Counted from the first letter of the stretch, positions 1-15,721 are shown. The stretch is DNA of 64,000 nt from Lytechinus variegatus (GCF_018143015.1 NC_054741.1:52157048-52221047); one strand, 5' to 3'. Made by a program: numbers and translations. The notes: a model not told the origin generated them from the letters alone.

Positions 1-1464
1 ATTCAAAATAAATTTGAGGAATCATGTATCTGAACTTAATTCTATCATACATAGGCCTATGAAGGAATATTCCATAGGGAATTCCCAGTGAGTAGAGAAA
101 ATTCCCCTCTGGGATTTTTCATTCAAATATTTAAAAAATCCAAGAGAAAAAAAATCCCTTATCAAAACTGCCAACAAACCCTTTGCCAATTACTAATAAT
201 TCAAATCAATGATTTTTTTCAATTAGTCACAGCTTTACAATAGTCGAAGAGAGACTACAACTGTACATGTTTAGGATCTTTTTAGTTTGATAAAAAGCTC
301 TTCTCTTGCTACAGATATAGATGCAAAACTCTCAGTTTTGGAGAACAATATAAGAGATAGCTTTAATAGTCAAAGGGTGACTTTACTTAACTATGTCACT
401 GTGATTTTTTTTACATTAATCTACAATTTTTATTCCCATATTCTCTACAAAAAAATCTGTTTGATCCATGAAGTATGAAAAAGAATCTACTTACTTTTAA
501 CTTAAAGGATAAAAACTGCAAAACTGCTTAAATTACAACATATGTATTACAAAAAGAAGTATTTTATTTTAAATGAGACACAGCTTACAACTGCCAATGA
601 TTGTAACTGAAGTACCTGCATCTTAACATTTAAATGCAGTGTTAAATGTTTATTCTGAGTTTAGCAAATTGTTGTTATGGAGCTCTTTCCATTATTACAT
701 GCAGATACAAAACTTCCATTATTTGTGGCACTGAACATAAAATGGGCTGCAGTGACTTAAAAGGTTTATAAGAGAAAGCTTTTCTCAACAGTCAAATTAT
801 GACTGTACTACAATATGTTAATGCGATTTTTATAATTATGTTATTTAAAACATCAAATGTATGATAAATGTAACAATACGAAATAAGAGGCATGTTAAAT
901 ATGTTGATTACATACAGGTATCATTTTTTATTTTACATGACAGAAGTAGTTACCGTATGTGTAGGCGAAGGATCAAAACTGGAAAACTGCCAACAAACCT
1001 TTTCTCATTGACTTTTATATATTATATATCTTTTTTTTACAAATTGCTCTCTGAAAAGTCTTTGGATTATGTGAAAACTTTATGTTAAAGAAATTGACTA
1101 ATAATTGAAAAAGAATCTAAAATTTCAGAAGAAAAACTCGACATAATTTACAAAAAATGAGTACCTATTGACAACATACATCTGTATTTTTTTAAGGAAT
1201 TACCTGATTTTATTAATTTGATTTTAATTTGTTTTAAGTAGATATGAATACTCTGTTGATCTTTTGTTGATATAAAGTTAATTCAAAGTTTTTCAGCTGA
1301 CTTGAAGAATTAAAACTGCATTGAACAAATACTTTGTCCATGATTTGTACATTTTTCAATGGAAGTGATTTAAATCAATGATTTTTTAAAAAAAAAATCA
1401 TGGTGATTTAAATCGCGATTTAAATCACGATTTAAATCGAAGTGATTTAAATCCGCCAACCCTG
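1..1464. repeat. AT-rich repeat ending in an hAT-like terminus
   Basis: No exon is visible here. Phrases such as AACTGCCAACAAACC recur near 166 and 980. The last 120 bases carry at least five copies of the palindromic core GATTTAAATC, and the block ends ATCCGCCAACCCTG at 1464. Read on the minus strand this is a CAGGGTTGGCGG terminus, a typical hAT start, with subterminal GATTTAAATC repeats. The other end is not recognised and may lie outside the window. The block presumably sits in the last intron of the ATG8 gene whose final exon starts at 1536. Confidence 0.5.
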
Positions 1465-1535
1465 CGTGCAAGTGTCAACCGAGCTTTACACTATAATAAC
1501 AACCTCTCTTTTTTCTACCTCTCTCCCATGCTCAG

Positions 1536-1635
1536 TGCCACTATGGGCCAGATCTACCAGGAGCACCGGGATTCGGATGGATTCCTCTACGTTGCCTACA
1601 GTGGGGAGAACACCTTTGGAGCTCCCTCACTATGA
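1536..1635 (+). CDS. GABARAPL2: Terminal exon of a GATE-16/GABARAPL2-like ATG8 gene (partial)
   Basis: Ubiquitin-like autophagy protein that is conjugated to phosphatidylethanolamine and acts in autophagosome maturation and Golgi traffic. Only the last coding exon is present. After a pyrimidine-rich tract and acceptor CTCAG (ends 1535), the exon opens in phase 2 and reads [18 protein letters not shown], then [10 protein letters not shown], then APSL and a stop at 1633-1635. The motif SGENTFG is typical of GATE-16 rather than GABARAP itself. Its glycine is the residue exposed by ATG4, so APSL would be the removed tail. The splice phase equals that of exon 3 of the second gene at 11870, so the two are paralogues in tandem. 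Earlier exons were not found in 1-1535 and must lie upstream of the window. A stand-alone exon fragment is possible but less likely, given the clean acceptor and open frame. Confidence 0.85.
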
Positions 1636-4367
1636 GGAGCCAGGATGGATCCCTCTCTTGCCATGTCCAGGGGACCCCTTCTCCTTGCATGGAGAACCAC
1701 AGTGACTGAAACTGGAGATTGAGAACTTCTTGTTAGACTTTGGAAGAAAGAGCAAGCTGTGGCAGCAAAAGCCGTGGAAATCGATACCCATGCGGGGTCA
1801 TTACCAGACCCAATCATTCTAAGTGCGGAGAACAGTACCATGAAGAAATTTTACAACGATATGATTTCCTTGATGATTTTACTTCACACTCATATGGGAA
1901 ATGCTTCCTCTTTTTTCTTTTTATTTTCTGAGCAAAATAATTGGGTTTTTTTACTATTTGAAAGGAGTTTAATGCAGCTCTGAATTACCACTTGTAAGTA
2001 GTGTGTTGCTTCATACCTTTTGGAGTTTGGTATGTTGTGAGGATAAGTATATTTAAGGCTAAGTTCTATGATGATGATCATGATGAACTCTGGTAATCCT
2101 ACATGTCTCTATGTACACCAGAAAAATATACAATGTGTGTAAATTGATCTCACCATTTGAGAGATTTCTTCAAGTGTTATTTTCCTCCAAACTCCAAATT
2201 GATAGTTTAGAAAAAAACAATTAAATAATTACAATTTTTCTTGAGTTATGGTGTCGTAACTTCACTGTATTTTTTATGCTTTATTGCATTTTGAATTGTA
2301 TAGTACTGTACAAGTAAACACAAACGTATTGACCTGGAAGTAGTGTTGAACACATCATCTGAAACCATGTCGTTCACATCGAATCTGATTCCATCTGAGG
2401 CATTGTTTTGCAGGTCATCCATCCGTCCTTCCCTCCATGCGTCTGTCCATCCTTCTCGTTTTCATTCTCCTGATAACTAAAGAACTGCTTGAGGGTTAAA
2501 CTTCATTGTTGGTTCATTTAGGTGTACAGAATGGATAATGATCTGTTAAAATTTTGAGGTCAGAGATCATTCTATACATTTTATCTGAAAATATCTTGAT
2601 CTTGTAACAACTTGGAGAACCGGTTATGGGTTAAAATTTAAACTTTGCTCATGTAGTTTTTGTATGCGAGTGGGGATGATTTGATTAGATTTTGAGGTCA
2701 AAGTTCGCAGAGGTCATTATTCAAAATGTGAGGTGATAGGTGTGTGATATATACTTGATCTGCGAATGACTGAGGCATAAATTTTGAATGCCTGCGGATG
2801 AAACTCCATCTAGTTTTCACTTCAATTAATGCATTGAATACACCAAAATATCATCCTATAATCAAAGCACTCATACGTGTAGGCTAGTATGTCATAGGGG
2901 GCTAATTTATGGTTACTCTGTATATTTGACCAGCCACCCCAAAACCAACAAAATGTTACCAAAATTAATTTTGAGATTTTCATTAAGCCTTGAAAAAGTT
3001 CAAAATTGATAACCATCACAAAAATATGAAGACAAGGTTTGAAATTTGGGGTTCATTACAAGCAGTCGGCAAAGAAAATAGTGCCAAAGAAACTCCTGTA
3101 TAATTTTTACATTTTGAAGACCAAATCACCATTTTGGCTATTTACCAAGAACCTGCACTGGGGACTTATCATTAGTTTTGGGGGTGGCTGGTCATATACT
3201 CTATGTGTTGATTCCACTGTTCGTAGTTTCTAAAAGCAAAAAAAATTATTAACATCTTTTGTTAATTCGGTGGCAGACTCCCCCCCCCCCCCTTTGAAAG
3301 TCACATCAAATATTTGTAATGGGAATATGAATACTGTGTATATCGTTCATACACAAATGAGGACCTTTTTTGCTTGTAAATTTTTTTAAAGGAAATCCTG
3401 GTTCTGCCCCATGCATTAACACTAGAGTAATAAGCATGAATTTAGTGCAGTGTGACCAAAGTATATAGCCATTAGTGAAGCCTTTCTCTATATATGGACT
3501 TGATTATTTTTTTTTTATTAATGCATGAACTCTGGTTTCAGACCAATGATTTAAACCCGTATTTGCATCTCAACTATTATGTAGTGTACATTTACCCAAC
3601 TAATACTGTGTGTAGTGCAATACATGATGTATGTCATTTATGAAACTTAGAGGCCAACAGAATCAATTTACTAACAGATAATCTGTTTTTTTTTTACTTA
3701 GAAATAGAATATTGAGCCAAAAACTGATTCGTATGTTATTAATTTAAACAGAAAAACAGGCATTTTTCATTAATTTGTATCCAGGCAAAAAAAATCAAGC
3801 ATTGGAATTTCCAGTTCATCATTGTCTAAAAATTGATTTTTTGTATTTTTTTCTGTGTAAGGAAATCCAACAGCCTTTTTTTTAAAACTTTTTTGTTTGT
3901 TTTGTATTAAAATTTAATCATGTGCCATGCCAATTTCATATTTTCTGACAATCCAGTACAACTTGTCAAGCTAAAATTGTTAAAAATGTTGCCAAACTGT
4001 ATAAGTTATTAAATCCAAGTTATAGAATTTAGTATATATGTAGGTGGTGACTTGTAGACTTCCATATCAGACCACTGCTGACGTTTTGCGTAACAGCATC
4101 GGACTCTTATAAAGGCAAAGACAAAAACTGCATGCAGCCTCCGCTTTTATCATGGGCAGTCAAAACAATGCTACAATCATATCTGGTTTAAAGAGGCCAC
4201 CTGCGTTGAAGTATCATTTGTCTGCTTATATGTAAGTTTGGTTTAGTATTCTCCATTGAAATAAGTATTTACACTACAGGAACTTGTCTGTATGACCAGC
4301 TGCTCATATAATCAATCGTTTTCTTTTCTCGGTCGATAAAAAGAAGCAAGTAACTAAACCAAACTAA
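1636..4367. other. 3' UTR and intergenic sequence, no gene seen
   Basis: This follows the first ATG8 stop codon and presumably begins with its 3' UTR. I see no exon. The only structured part is the degenerate tandem repeat at 2395-2816, listed separately. A run of C lies near 3280. Confidence 0.5.
2395..2816. repeat. Degenerate tandem repeat, period about 137 bp
   Basis: Two successive blocks share order and wording: AGAACTGCTTGAGGGTTAAA near 2479 matches AGAACCGGTTATGGGTTAAA near 2616, and each is followed by ATGATYTG...TTTTGAGGTCA. The block is preceded by a pyrimidine-rich CCATCCGTCC tract and ends near GGATGAAACTCC. It looks like an old dispersed repeat of unknown class, with no coding potential. 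Confidence 0.45.
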
Positions 4368-4499
4368 TACCTCGGTCACATTTGCTCTATGGGGGCCGTA
4401 CGGCGAGTCGAAAACAGCCATTTTATTCATTTTTATTCAAACCACCTTATGGAGCTGTTACCACAAAAAAGGTACCGTAAAGCAAATGTGACCGAGGTA
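4368..4499. mobile_element. MITE with TACCTCGGTCACATTTGCT inverted ends
   Basis: The 132-bp element starts TACCTCGGTCACATTTGCT and ends AGCAAATGTGACCGAGGTA, a 19-bp perfect terminal inverted repeat. The interior has no coding capacity. A target-site duplication is not clear. It belongs to the class of short nonautonomous DNA transposons. Confidence 0.75.
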
Positions 4500-4702
4500 C
4501 ATGTATTACATCCCAACCATTCCATTTTCGGAACACATCCAGAGGTGGACTCGGTCCGAGCTGGCCTCAGTCCTGCTTTTAAAACTGGTGGTATTGCACG
4601 TGTCGAGCCGCCCCCAGGGCCGTATGTGTAACATCACCCTTACATGTAGATGTTTTAGATGCAGAAATTTTGGTAATTCCCTCTCATGTACTAACATGTA
4701 AC

Positions 4703-4834
4703 CGGGGTCCCGTAACACAAAGGTTAGCGATTAATCGTACGCTTGATTTTCATGATCGACTGTACGTTGTAGTCAATGCAATCAATCATAAAAAGGTGCT
4801 ATGATGATTGCTGAGTTTTGTGATATGAACCCCC
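4703..4834. mobile_element. MITE, GGGnCCCGTAACA family
   Basis: The left end CGGGGTCCCGTAACACAAAG is followed by TTAGCGATTAATCGTAC. The right half mirrors it imperfectly (GATTGCTGAGTTTTGTGATATG, then CCCC). The same wording recurs at 5512, 6933, 9608 and 54042, so this is one dispersed short-element family. Ends are approximate. Confidence 0.5.
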
Positions 4835-5511
4835 AGATATTTTTTCGTTATGAGACAGCTGGTCACAAATATGTTCAGCTTAACAGTGCCTTTTTTTATT
4901 GATTGCAGATATTTGTAGCTTTTTTTATGGTTCATTTTCACATTTCACTTTTTTTTGTGTGCATTTTACATTTAGGCAAGTGTATCACTCACATGAAACT
5001 ATTGCTTTCTTTGTAATATAATTTTTGAAAATGAATAGAATGTGTTGCCATTGCAGAATAATGATATTCATATTTACAGTCAGTTGCTATATAATGTTGC
5101 TTTTTAAATATTGCCTAATTTCATTCATGGTGCGCATTTATAATGTATATCAGAAAGTTTTTTTTTACAAATAACCATTTGGTGCTCCCCTCTTGTCCCC
5201 ATGTTGACCCTCTTTCTCCTGTCTCTCTCTCTCTCTCTCTCGCTCTACTCTGTCTTCTCACCCCCCCCCATCTTTATGTACTCAGTTTAATGATACATGC
5301 ACAGAAGGGTACATTTAGGTACATGTATTATAGAAAATATATTTTTCATGTTGTGATTGCCAATTTGACATGATAATGCCAACATTCCAAGCCAGGTTCA
5401 GTGCAGAGCTCATCTCATACAATAAACTTTGTGTAATAAAGCGAGGGTACCGACAATCAGGGTTTGGTAACTGACAACGTGCATATATGTACAAGAGAAT
5501 CCAACAGCAGG

Positions 5512-5671
5512 GACCTGTTAAACAAAGGTTATCAATTAATCGCTAAGTGGAATGGCCTATCAAGACCAACGTTGCATTCGCATTTTGCTTAGTTGCCTGA
5601 CTAGGTAGGAACCAATCAGTATTGTTCCTTGAAAATTAGTGATTAATCGCTAATCTCTGTGGTACGGGGCC
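5512..5671. mobile_element. MITE, GGGnCCCGTAACA family
   Basis: Starts CAGGGACCTGTTAAACAAAG with ATCAATTAATCGCTAAG, and ends GATTAATCGCTAATCTCTG then GGTACGGGGCC. The inverted ends and inner ATTAATCGCTAA blocks mark it as a relative of the copy at 4703. No coding capacity. Confidence 0.55.
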
Positions 5672-6932
5672 ATAATCAAGTCATGGAAATAAAGGATTTG
5701 GTATTATTAAAATTTAAGCTGCATGATGATAAATAACTGATTATTTTTTAAAGATTTTTTTTTTTTACAATCTCATCTAATTGGTGTTGTCTCAAAGCAT
5801 AAATGGCAGGGGGGCACCCCATGATTTTTCAAGTTTGGTAGAAAAAAGAGAACGGGAGGGGGATGTCACCTTTGGTTTGTCTCCCCCCCCATCAATTTAC
5901 CATGGCCCCATCACTTTCTACCGGTAATTTACAGGAATATTCATGTGATTGATTTGTAAAATAGATGACACTGTCAGGCTAAAGATGATGTTACAAGAAA
6001 TATAATGGTATTTATTTGTAATTGATTGAAAATTTCTTTTGTAAATTCGAAACTGCAGAACCAAAAGCTTCTTTGTTTTCAAATCTACCCCAAAAATTAT
6101 GAAATACACAAAATAGAACTTTGATTACATTTTCAGTGCTAAGCTTGTTTGATTTTTTTTTCAATTCAAGTCAACCCCTTGCTGGGCATGCAGGGCTTGA
6201 CCTCTATTCATACCTGCAGGCCCCAATTTGAATTTGCATTTTGAAGATGAAATAATATAGATTAATGAAAATTTATGGTTTTTGAAATATTTTACTTGAT
6301 CAGGCTCTCATTAAATTACCAAATCTCTGATATTAAGGAAAAATTCCCATATGTGTGTAATGTGCATACATTTATCATGTACATATGTAATGAATACATC
6401 AAAATTATGAAGAAGATATTTATGTACTAAAAGTTTAAAAGACTCTAGTTTATATATCATACAAGTGCAGTTTTTATGACAATAATATATGGTGTTTTTG
6501 TTATTGTACCATATTTGATCTTATCATTCCATTTTTCCTCAGAAATAATCTCATATTTTATCCGATTGTGATTGAATTGAAAAAAAATGAATTGATTATA
6601 GTGTGTAAATAGACTAATAGATAATTGAATTGCATACTTTATTGGATGTGTGAATGAAATGAAGGTTATAAATAAATAATGGTTAAAAAAGGAACAGAGG
6701 CATTCTATCTTGGTTTATTGGTTGTTAGAAGACGAAAGAGACTGTCCCGTTACCTTGCCCCACCACACAAAATTTGATATGTCAAATATATTATCGTGAT
6801 TGGGATGTACGTCAACATAAAAGTATTCAGACGTGATGAACTGTGTGTATAAGACTCGTGTGAAAGGGGAGATCAAGGAGTACATAACAGCTGTGACAGA
6901 GATCACTCATGATGTAAACTGCACATATACAA

Positions 6933-7050
6933 TGGCCCAGTAACACATGACTTAGCAATTGATTGTACTGTTGATTTTTATGATCAACTTCGCACAATGA
7001 TCACTGCAGTAAAATGGAAACGACACTACAATCAACTGATAAGCTTTTTA
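6933..7050. mobile_element. MITE fragment, GGGnCCCGTAACA family (diverged)
   Basis: ATGGCCCAGTAACACATGAC then TTAGCAATTGATTGTAC at the left, and AAGCTTTTTATAACAGGAAT at the right. It is more degraded than its relatives, so boundaries are approximate. Confidence 0.35.
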
Positions 7051-7399
7051 TAACAGGAATTAGAATTGAACATCTTTGCTGAGCAAACCCTTCACTTGAG
7101 TCAAGGGTCTGAATGTGAAGCCTATAATGCCTGGTGTACTGTGAAGGCCCTGCAAGTTCTATATGTGCTAGTCTTTGCATGGAGACCCACTTGTTGATCA
7201 AAGTTTCAATCAGACTATGAAAATACTTCCATGTTCCCTCCTCCCTCACTGCAGTAAGTAAACTATTTCTTTTTACTAGAAAATGGGAAATAGGAAAGAG
7301 AAAGAGAGTGGCCTCAAATATACTAAAAAAAGAACTATGGGCGCATGTAGGCTAATTACTATAATACTAATTACTAATACTTTGAAGACGGGTAATGGT

Positions 7400-7598
7400 G
7401 TTGATTTTTACCTGATTGCTAGGAAAGCACGAATGCTTGTAAGCAAGCAACTAGAGGACCGATGGGTTAAGGTCCTCTCTGAGGGACCTAGTAATGAGGG
7501 TAAATGCCTTACCAAAGGGCACTAGCGCACCAAGTGGGATTCGAACCCGGGTCACCGGAATCCAAACCCCCTGCTCTACCAACCGAGCTATTGCGCCT
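7400..7598 (-). mobile_element. tRNA-derived SINE
   Basis: On the minus strand a tRNA-like head starts near 7598: A box TAGCTCGGTTGGTAGAGC, B box GGGTTCGAATCCCAC. It is followed by a non-tRNA body (GTGCCCTTTGGTAAGGCATT and onward). Acceptor-arm and anticodon-arm pairing is imperfect, so this is not a working tRNA gene. Head and body together mark a SINE transcribed by RNA polymerase III. The tail boundary and target duplication are uncertain. Confidence 0.8.
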
Positions 7599-7839
7599 CC
7601 TCTACACACTAAAATATAATCCCAAATACACTAAAACTAATCCCAAATTTAGTGAACAAGTTTGTCATATAATTCCTGAGGATTTATTGATTTTGCAATT
7701 GATTCAGTCGGTTTGTAAGATTGCTTGTTGAAATGTTTTTTGCCTCTGGCCTTTCATCATTGAAATCAATAAAATATCAATAGACAAAAAATAAGACCAT
7801 ATGGTCTGCAGCCTCTTCTGTATTCAAGCATGCATTATA

Positions 7840-7945
7840 AGGAGCCTATACACAAAATTTCAAGATCCATGTCGATAAAGTGCATTGACCTGTGGCATGT
7901 AAGCAGTACTGGTGTAACGTTACACTGGATCAAGAGCTAGCTGTA
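7840..7945. repeat. Direct repeat, copy 1, upstream of the second ATG8 gene
   Basis: Shares AGTGCATTGACCTGTG, CTGGTGTA and GTTACASTGGAT in the same order as 8360-8470. The two copies are about 510 bp apart in direct orientation. The second lies about 150 bp before the ATG8 start codon. Homology is partial, so this is an old duplication or two members of a dispersed family. Confidence 0.5.
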
Positions 7946-8171
7946 ATTTTTGCTTGAAAACTTATTATTTTTATCATGGACCTACAAAAAGTGATTTTAT
8001 CAACAGACCATATTCACTTATAAATGATCAGAAAGGAAAACTAGAAATATAAGAAGCTTGCTCTGAAATTAACTATACATTTAGGCATGAAATTTTTGGT
8101 AATTGCAATGGTATCATTTGCAGGGATAATTGATTATCTATGATTAGTGAATACTATATTTGCACATGAAA

Positions 8172-8275
8172 AATTGAAGGGATAGAGCTAGTCAATCTGG
8201 CGCTGCACAGCTAGCGGCTGCTGAGCGCATGATCAACTGGGCAAAGCAAATTTTTGGAGTATTTCATTTCATGTC
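8172..8275 (+). repeat. Dispersed repeat shared with 23095-23190
   Basis: GGGATAGAGCTAGTCAATCT then GGCGCTGCACAGCTAGCGGC and GGGCAAAGCAAATTTT. The reverse complement of the same text lies at 23095-23190. The CCCTTTAATC-like edge suggests the end of a mobile element. Class unknown. Confidence 0.45.
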
Positions 8276-8359
8276 TACTTTCAAACAATAAAATATGGAT
8301 TTTCATCTTTACCTTTTCATCTTTTGGACTGTCAAAGCTCATGTGACCACCGGTGTAAC

Positions 8360-8470
8360 CATGCATGCACAAGGCCTATTCACTTCAAAGCTCCATCTCA
8401 ATGAGTGCATTGACCTGTGACATAACTAACAATCCTGGTGTAGAAGTTACAGTGGATTAATTGCTGGTTG
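8360..8470. repeat. Direct repeat, copy 2, just upstream of the ATG8 start
   Basis: Second copy of the block at 7840-7945 (GAGTGCATTGACCTGTGACA, CTGGTGTAGAAGTTACAGTG). Its position 150-260 bp before the start codon puts it in the likely promoter or 5' UTR region of the gene. Confidence 0.45.
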
Positions 8471-8620
8471 TTAGAGAGTACTACATGTACAAGGAACATA
8501 TAAAAACAGGGTTTAAGTTGTTGTTTGCACAGAATCAGTGAATAGTCTTCTGCACAACCTACCCTGGAGAGAATCGTCTGGCATTTCATCTCGTAATTTA
8601 TTTCCCAGTTAAGAGTCAAG

Positions 8621-11963
<3,343 letters not shown>

Positions 11964-12164
11964 TATCTGAACAACATCAAGGATGGTATTCTTATAATTA
12001 ATCTTCAGACTAAACCACAGTTTAAGTCTAGTTCTATGGTATACCAGGTATCATCTTTCTTTTGATCAACATTAATGAATGTAATAATACTGGTATAAAT
12101 TTCATTACTTATATCGTCTAATTGTTCTCACTTCATAGTACAAAATTTGGGGGGGCATCATTGC

Positions 12165-12640
12165 CGTATACATTCGTAATTCCGAAGCTTCGTTATTCCG
12201 AAGGTTCAGATATTCCAAAGGTTCGTTAATCCGAAAGCGAAATAAGGTTCGTTATTCCGAAGGTTCGACAATCCGAAAACGGAATGAGGTTTGTTGTTCC
12301 GAAGGTTCGTTAATCCGAAAACGAAATAAGGTTCGTTGTTCCGAAGGTTCGTTTATCCGAAAACGAAATGAGGTTCGTTGTTCATTTCGTTTTCGGACTA
12401 ACGAACCTTCGGAATTACGAACCTCATTTCGTTTTCGGATTAACAAACCTTCGGAATTACGAACCTCATTCCGTTTTCGGACTAATGAACCTTTGGAATT
12501 ACGACTCTCATTTCCTTTTCGGATTAACGAACCCTTTTTCGTTTTCGGATTAACGAACATCGAGGTATAGGCAATTTATGTGTTTCGGAATTACGAACCT
12601 TCGGAATAAAGAACCTTTGGAATTACTAAGTGTAACCCAT
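12165..12640. repeat. Foldback of repeated GGTTCGTTATTCCGAA units
   Basis: Units of about 40 bp built from AAGGTTCGTTAATCCGAAAA and variants run one way up to about 12382. They then run as the reverse complement (TTTTCGGATTAACGAACCTT) to about 12600, making a large imperfect hairpin. Open frames in it (RKRNEVRNSEG repeats) are by-products of the repetition. It probably represents a foldback or MITE-type element 200 bp downstream of the ATG8 stop. Confidence 0.65.
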
Positions 12641-14026
12641 CATTGCATTCTGGAGGATTAAAATGATTTTTAGTTGGTGAGTAGGCAACTGGCACTTCAT
12701 TAAAAAAAATGGTTTTAAATTTGATTAACATATAGGTCACCTTTATCAATCAAAACAATGAGAACACCAGCCTATATCATTTTGTACACTGGAAACCATA
12801 CGTGTATGTATCATATATTCTGCTCAGCTACCTTAAGTCCAGTATCATCTCTCCTTGAGCACTAGCTCTGGCTCTCCAACTATTACTGATATATGCATTA
12901 TGCTCCACATATGGGCATGCAAGAGTATCTCTTTTGGTCAAATCTTCCTCCCTGAAAAATCTTGTTAATTACTTTCTCTAAGAATTAACAATTTTTTTCC
13001 TCAAGTTAAATTCAATCCAAATGCACAGTTGGAAAGAGTTAATGCTTCAATTCAGTAATGGTAATTCTTTAGTGTAAAATATTTTGATAACCTGGGGATG
13101 TTTTCAGGCCTGAAAACTGATGCATCAAAAACAGTGTTTCCTTCTTGTGTTCTCTTGCTAATTGTACAGTTTTCTTTGAATTCTGAGCCCAAATATCTAC
13201 ATCATTAGAAAGCTCACAAAATCATTCTCAAGATGTTGCACCTTTTAATTTGGCCAAGATCACCATTTTCCCACCAAGATACAAATCAAGAAAATCTGAA
13301 ATTTCAGAGTTGCATGAAATCCTGATTTCTGATTGCCTGCATAAAAGGTTTTCAAAATAGCAGGTGCTTGGCCTAGAAAAGGTGTGATCTTGATCCGATT
13401 AAATTAGTCCTTATTTTTAAACTTATTTGACTCTTTTGCTTCATCATTATGATGTAAAAACCAATCAAAACAAAAATAAAGTGTAAAAAAAAACTTTTGT
13501 CAGGTGAAAATAATGTACATGATTTCACATTTTAGAGCCAAATTTTCACCTTGAAGACAAAACTTTTTAATAAATTAAAAACACAAGGTTCGATTCTTCT
13601 CCCTTTCATGATACTAAAAGCATGAAATTTGATAGAGATCTAGAGCAGCGATGATAGATAAAATAAGTGTTTGGATCCACTTCAAAGATATTTTGGCTTG
13701 CCAAAATTTGTTTGTTGTTATGTAAATTGCTTACATGAAAGATTTTTCTTTATATTGAGGACCTATCTACTGCAGTTTTTTTACAGAATGAGTGTCTTTT
13801 CTTTTTCAATTTCAAATTACTTTCCCATCTCCAATATCAAGTTCAGATCCAATTTCAATTTGAATTTACACAAAAAATGTCCTATATCCTATGCACATAT
13901 ATATTTGTATATATTATAATTGAGCATTGACTTTCTGTAAATATGCTAATTTTCTATGTAATGTTATGTATGTTCAAAATGCTATGTTTAAATGCAAATT
14001 TCCATTTATTTATGTATTTATTGGAC

Positions 14027-14032
14027 AATAAA
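14027..14032 (+). terminator. Candidate poly(A) signal for the ATG8 gene
   Basis: AATAAA in GGACAATAAATGCTACC, 2.06 kb after the stop codon. It is the last such signal before a long purine tract and before the oppositely oriented ADAT1. A nearer signal may be the one used. This is a position-based guess. Confidence 0.25.
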
Positions 14033-14169
14033 TGCTACCTTATGAATCTTTAGGTGTACAAACTTGGCCATAACTGAGGATCGTCACTAGACAAACAAGA
14101 ACAGATCATAGTGGGATGAGATTTGTGATATGGAAAAAGAGGAGGAAAGGTAAGATGATGAAGAACATG

Positions 14170-14465
14170 AAGAGTACGAATCAGATTGAAAGGAGATGAA
14201 AGAGGAAAGAAGGGGGAAGGAAGGAAGAGGAAGGAGGAAGAGGAAGGAGGAGGAAGAGAAGAAGAAGAAGAAGAAAGAGGAAGGAGGAAGAGAAGAAGAA
14301 AGGAGGAAGGAGGAGGAGGGAGAGAAGAAGAAGAAGAAGAAAGAGGAAGAAGGAGGAAAGGAAGAGAAGAAGAAGAAGGAGTAAGAGGAGAGGGGGGAGA
14401 AGGAAGAGGAAGAAGGAGGAATATGAATAGGAAGAAGAGGAAGGGGAGAAGGAAGAGGAAGAAAC
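14170..14465. repeat. Polypurine (GGA/GAA) tract
   Basis: Almost uninterrupted G and A on the plus strand with irregular GGAAGA, GAAGAA and GGAGGA words. All frames through it give Glu/Arg/Lys or Ser/Leu/Phe low-complexity translations that are not genes. It separates the 3' ends of two convergent genes. Confidence 0.9.
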
Positions 14466-14775
14466 CCAGCCCCTTCAGACAAAAAAATGATTTCAACCAC
14501 ATTCATAATATCACAAATACAAATTAGTGCAAATAGTTTATTTCCCATCACAGTCTCTCAAAGATCTTTATACAATATTTCCGATTGCACAATCGTTGTA
14601 AATACTAAGAAACAGTCTCCAGGTGATATATCTATATTAAACTATTTTCAAACATTTCTTTGACATATTAAGTGTTTTCTATCAATTCCAAAAGTTGTAA
14701 ATGTATACCAAGCGAGCTTATAAAATAACCTACAATAACTTACCAAATTGTAACTTTACTTTCAGAAAGAATAGC

Positions 14776-14781
14776 TTTTAT
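14776..14781 (-). terminator. Candidate poly(A) signal for ADAT1
   Basis: The minus strand reads GTAAAAATAAAAGC, containing AATAAA, about 940 nt after the ADAT1 stop. Other weaker sites exist between here and 15700, so the call is tentative. Confidence 0.2.
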
Positions 14782-15721
14782 TTTTACTTACTGTCAAAAT
14801 TTGCAAAATAGACAAAACAAAAATAGACAAAAGTGCATCATTGAGGGCATTTCTTTCCTGAAAGCTATTTCAGCAGATCTTGCACAGTATGCTATTACTT
14901 AAGAGAACCTCACATGGACTAGGTTGTTCCATGCGATAAAAATCTCGTGATTCATTTTCAGAGATGCCGAGTTCAAAGACCAGCGATGTATGATATTTCA
15001 AGCAGGGAGCCAGGACTTGGCAAAAGATCACCAGCCACATTGGAAGTTATTTAAAAAAAAAGAATATGAAATAGACATTATAAAAGCAGACATAGGTAAA
15101 AATTAAATAAATTAGAAATTTAAATTCTTAACTTCTGTGAGAATACTGTCATCTCAATAATGGTTGCGTTGGTAATGTTATTGTGATGTTGGTCAGGTAC
15201 TACTCAATATACTCCGCTACAAAAAATGAATAAAATGCCATCAAAAATTTGCTCAGAATGATAATATTTTACTATTACAATGAAATATAACAATATGCTT
15301 TCTATGTGACATTTGAGTATGCCCTGCAGTAGTGTAATGAGGCATTTGAGGGGCCAGAGCTGGCGTTTGGGGCAAAAATTCTCAAATGTTGTGAGCAAGC
15401 AAAATGTTGACCTTTATAAAACAAAACTCTTATTTTGTTGTAGATTTTAACATGATATTAAAAAATGATGTTTTGAAAACTTTGAACAATAAAAGTAGCA
15501 GTGTAACAAGGCATTGCACTGAATGGGGTTCTTAACATCCGTTTTAACTTTAATACCACACCCGCAAAACATTTCAAACATTATAATGAACAAGAGAATG
15601 TGGTGCTTGAGGAGAAAATTGTCAAAGTGAAATTTGCAAAGCACTATTTTGAATTTGTTTATAAATTTTCATGCACAGCGGATTGTGCCAAAGATCTGAT
15701 CTCTGTGCAACGGTGCCCTGC

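Noticed and set aside
7525-7598. Functional tRNA gene on the minus strand
   Set aside because: A and B boxes are good, but acceptor and anticodon stems do not pair properly and the head is fused to a SINE body.
12252-12560. Frame with RKRNEVRNSEG repeats
   Set aside because: A by-product of the 40-bp foldback repeat units on both strands.
14050-14551. Overlapping Ser/Leu/Phe-rich and Glu/Arg-rich open frames
   Set aside because: Translations of a polypurine tract in several frames; low complexity with no conserved content.
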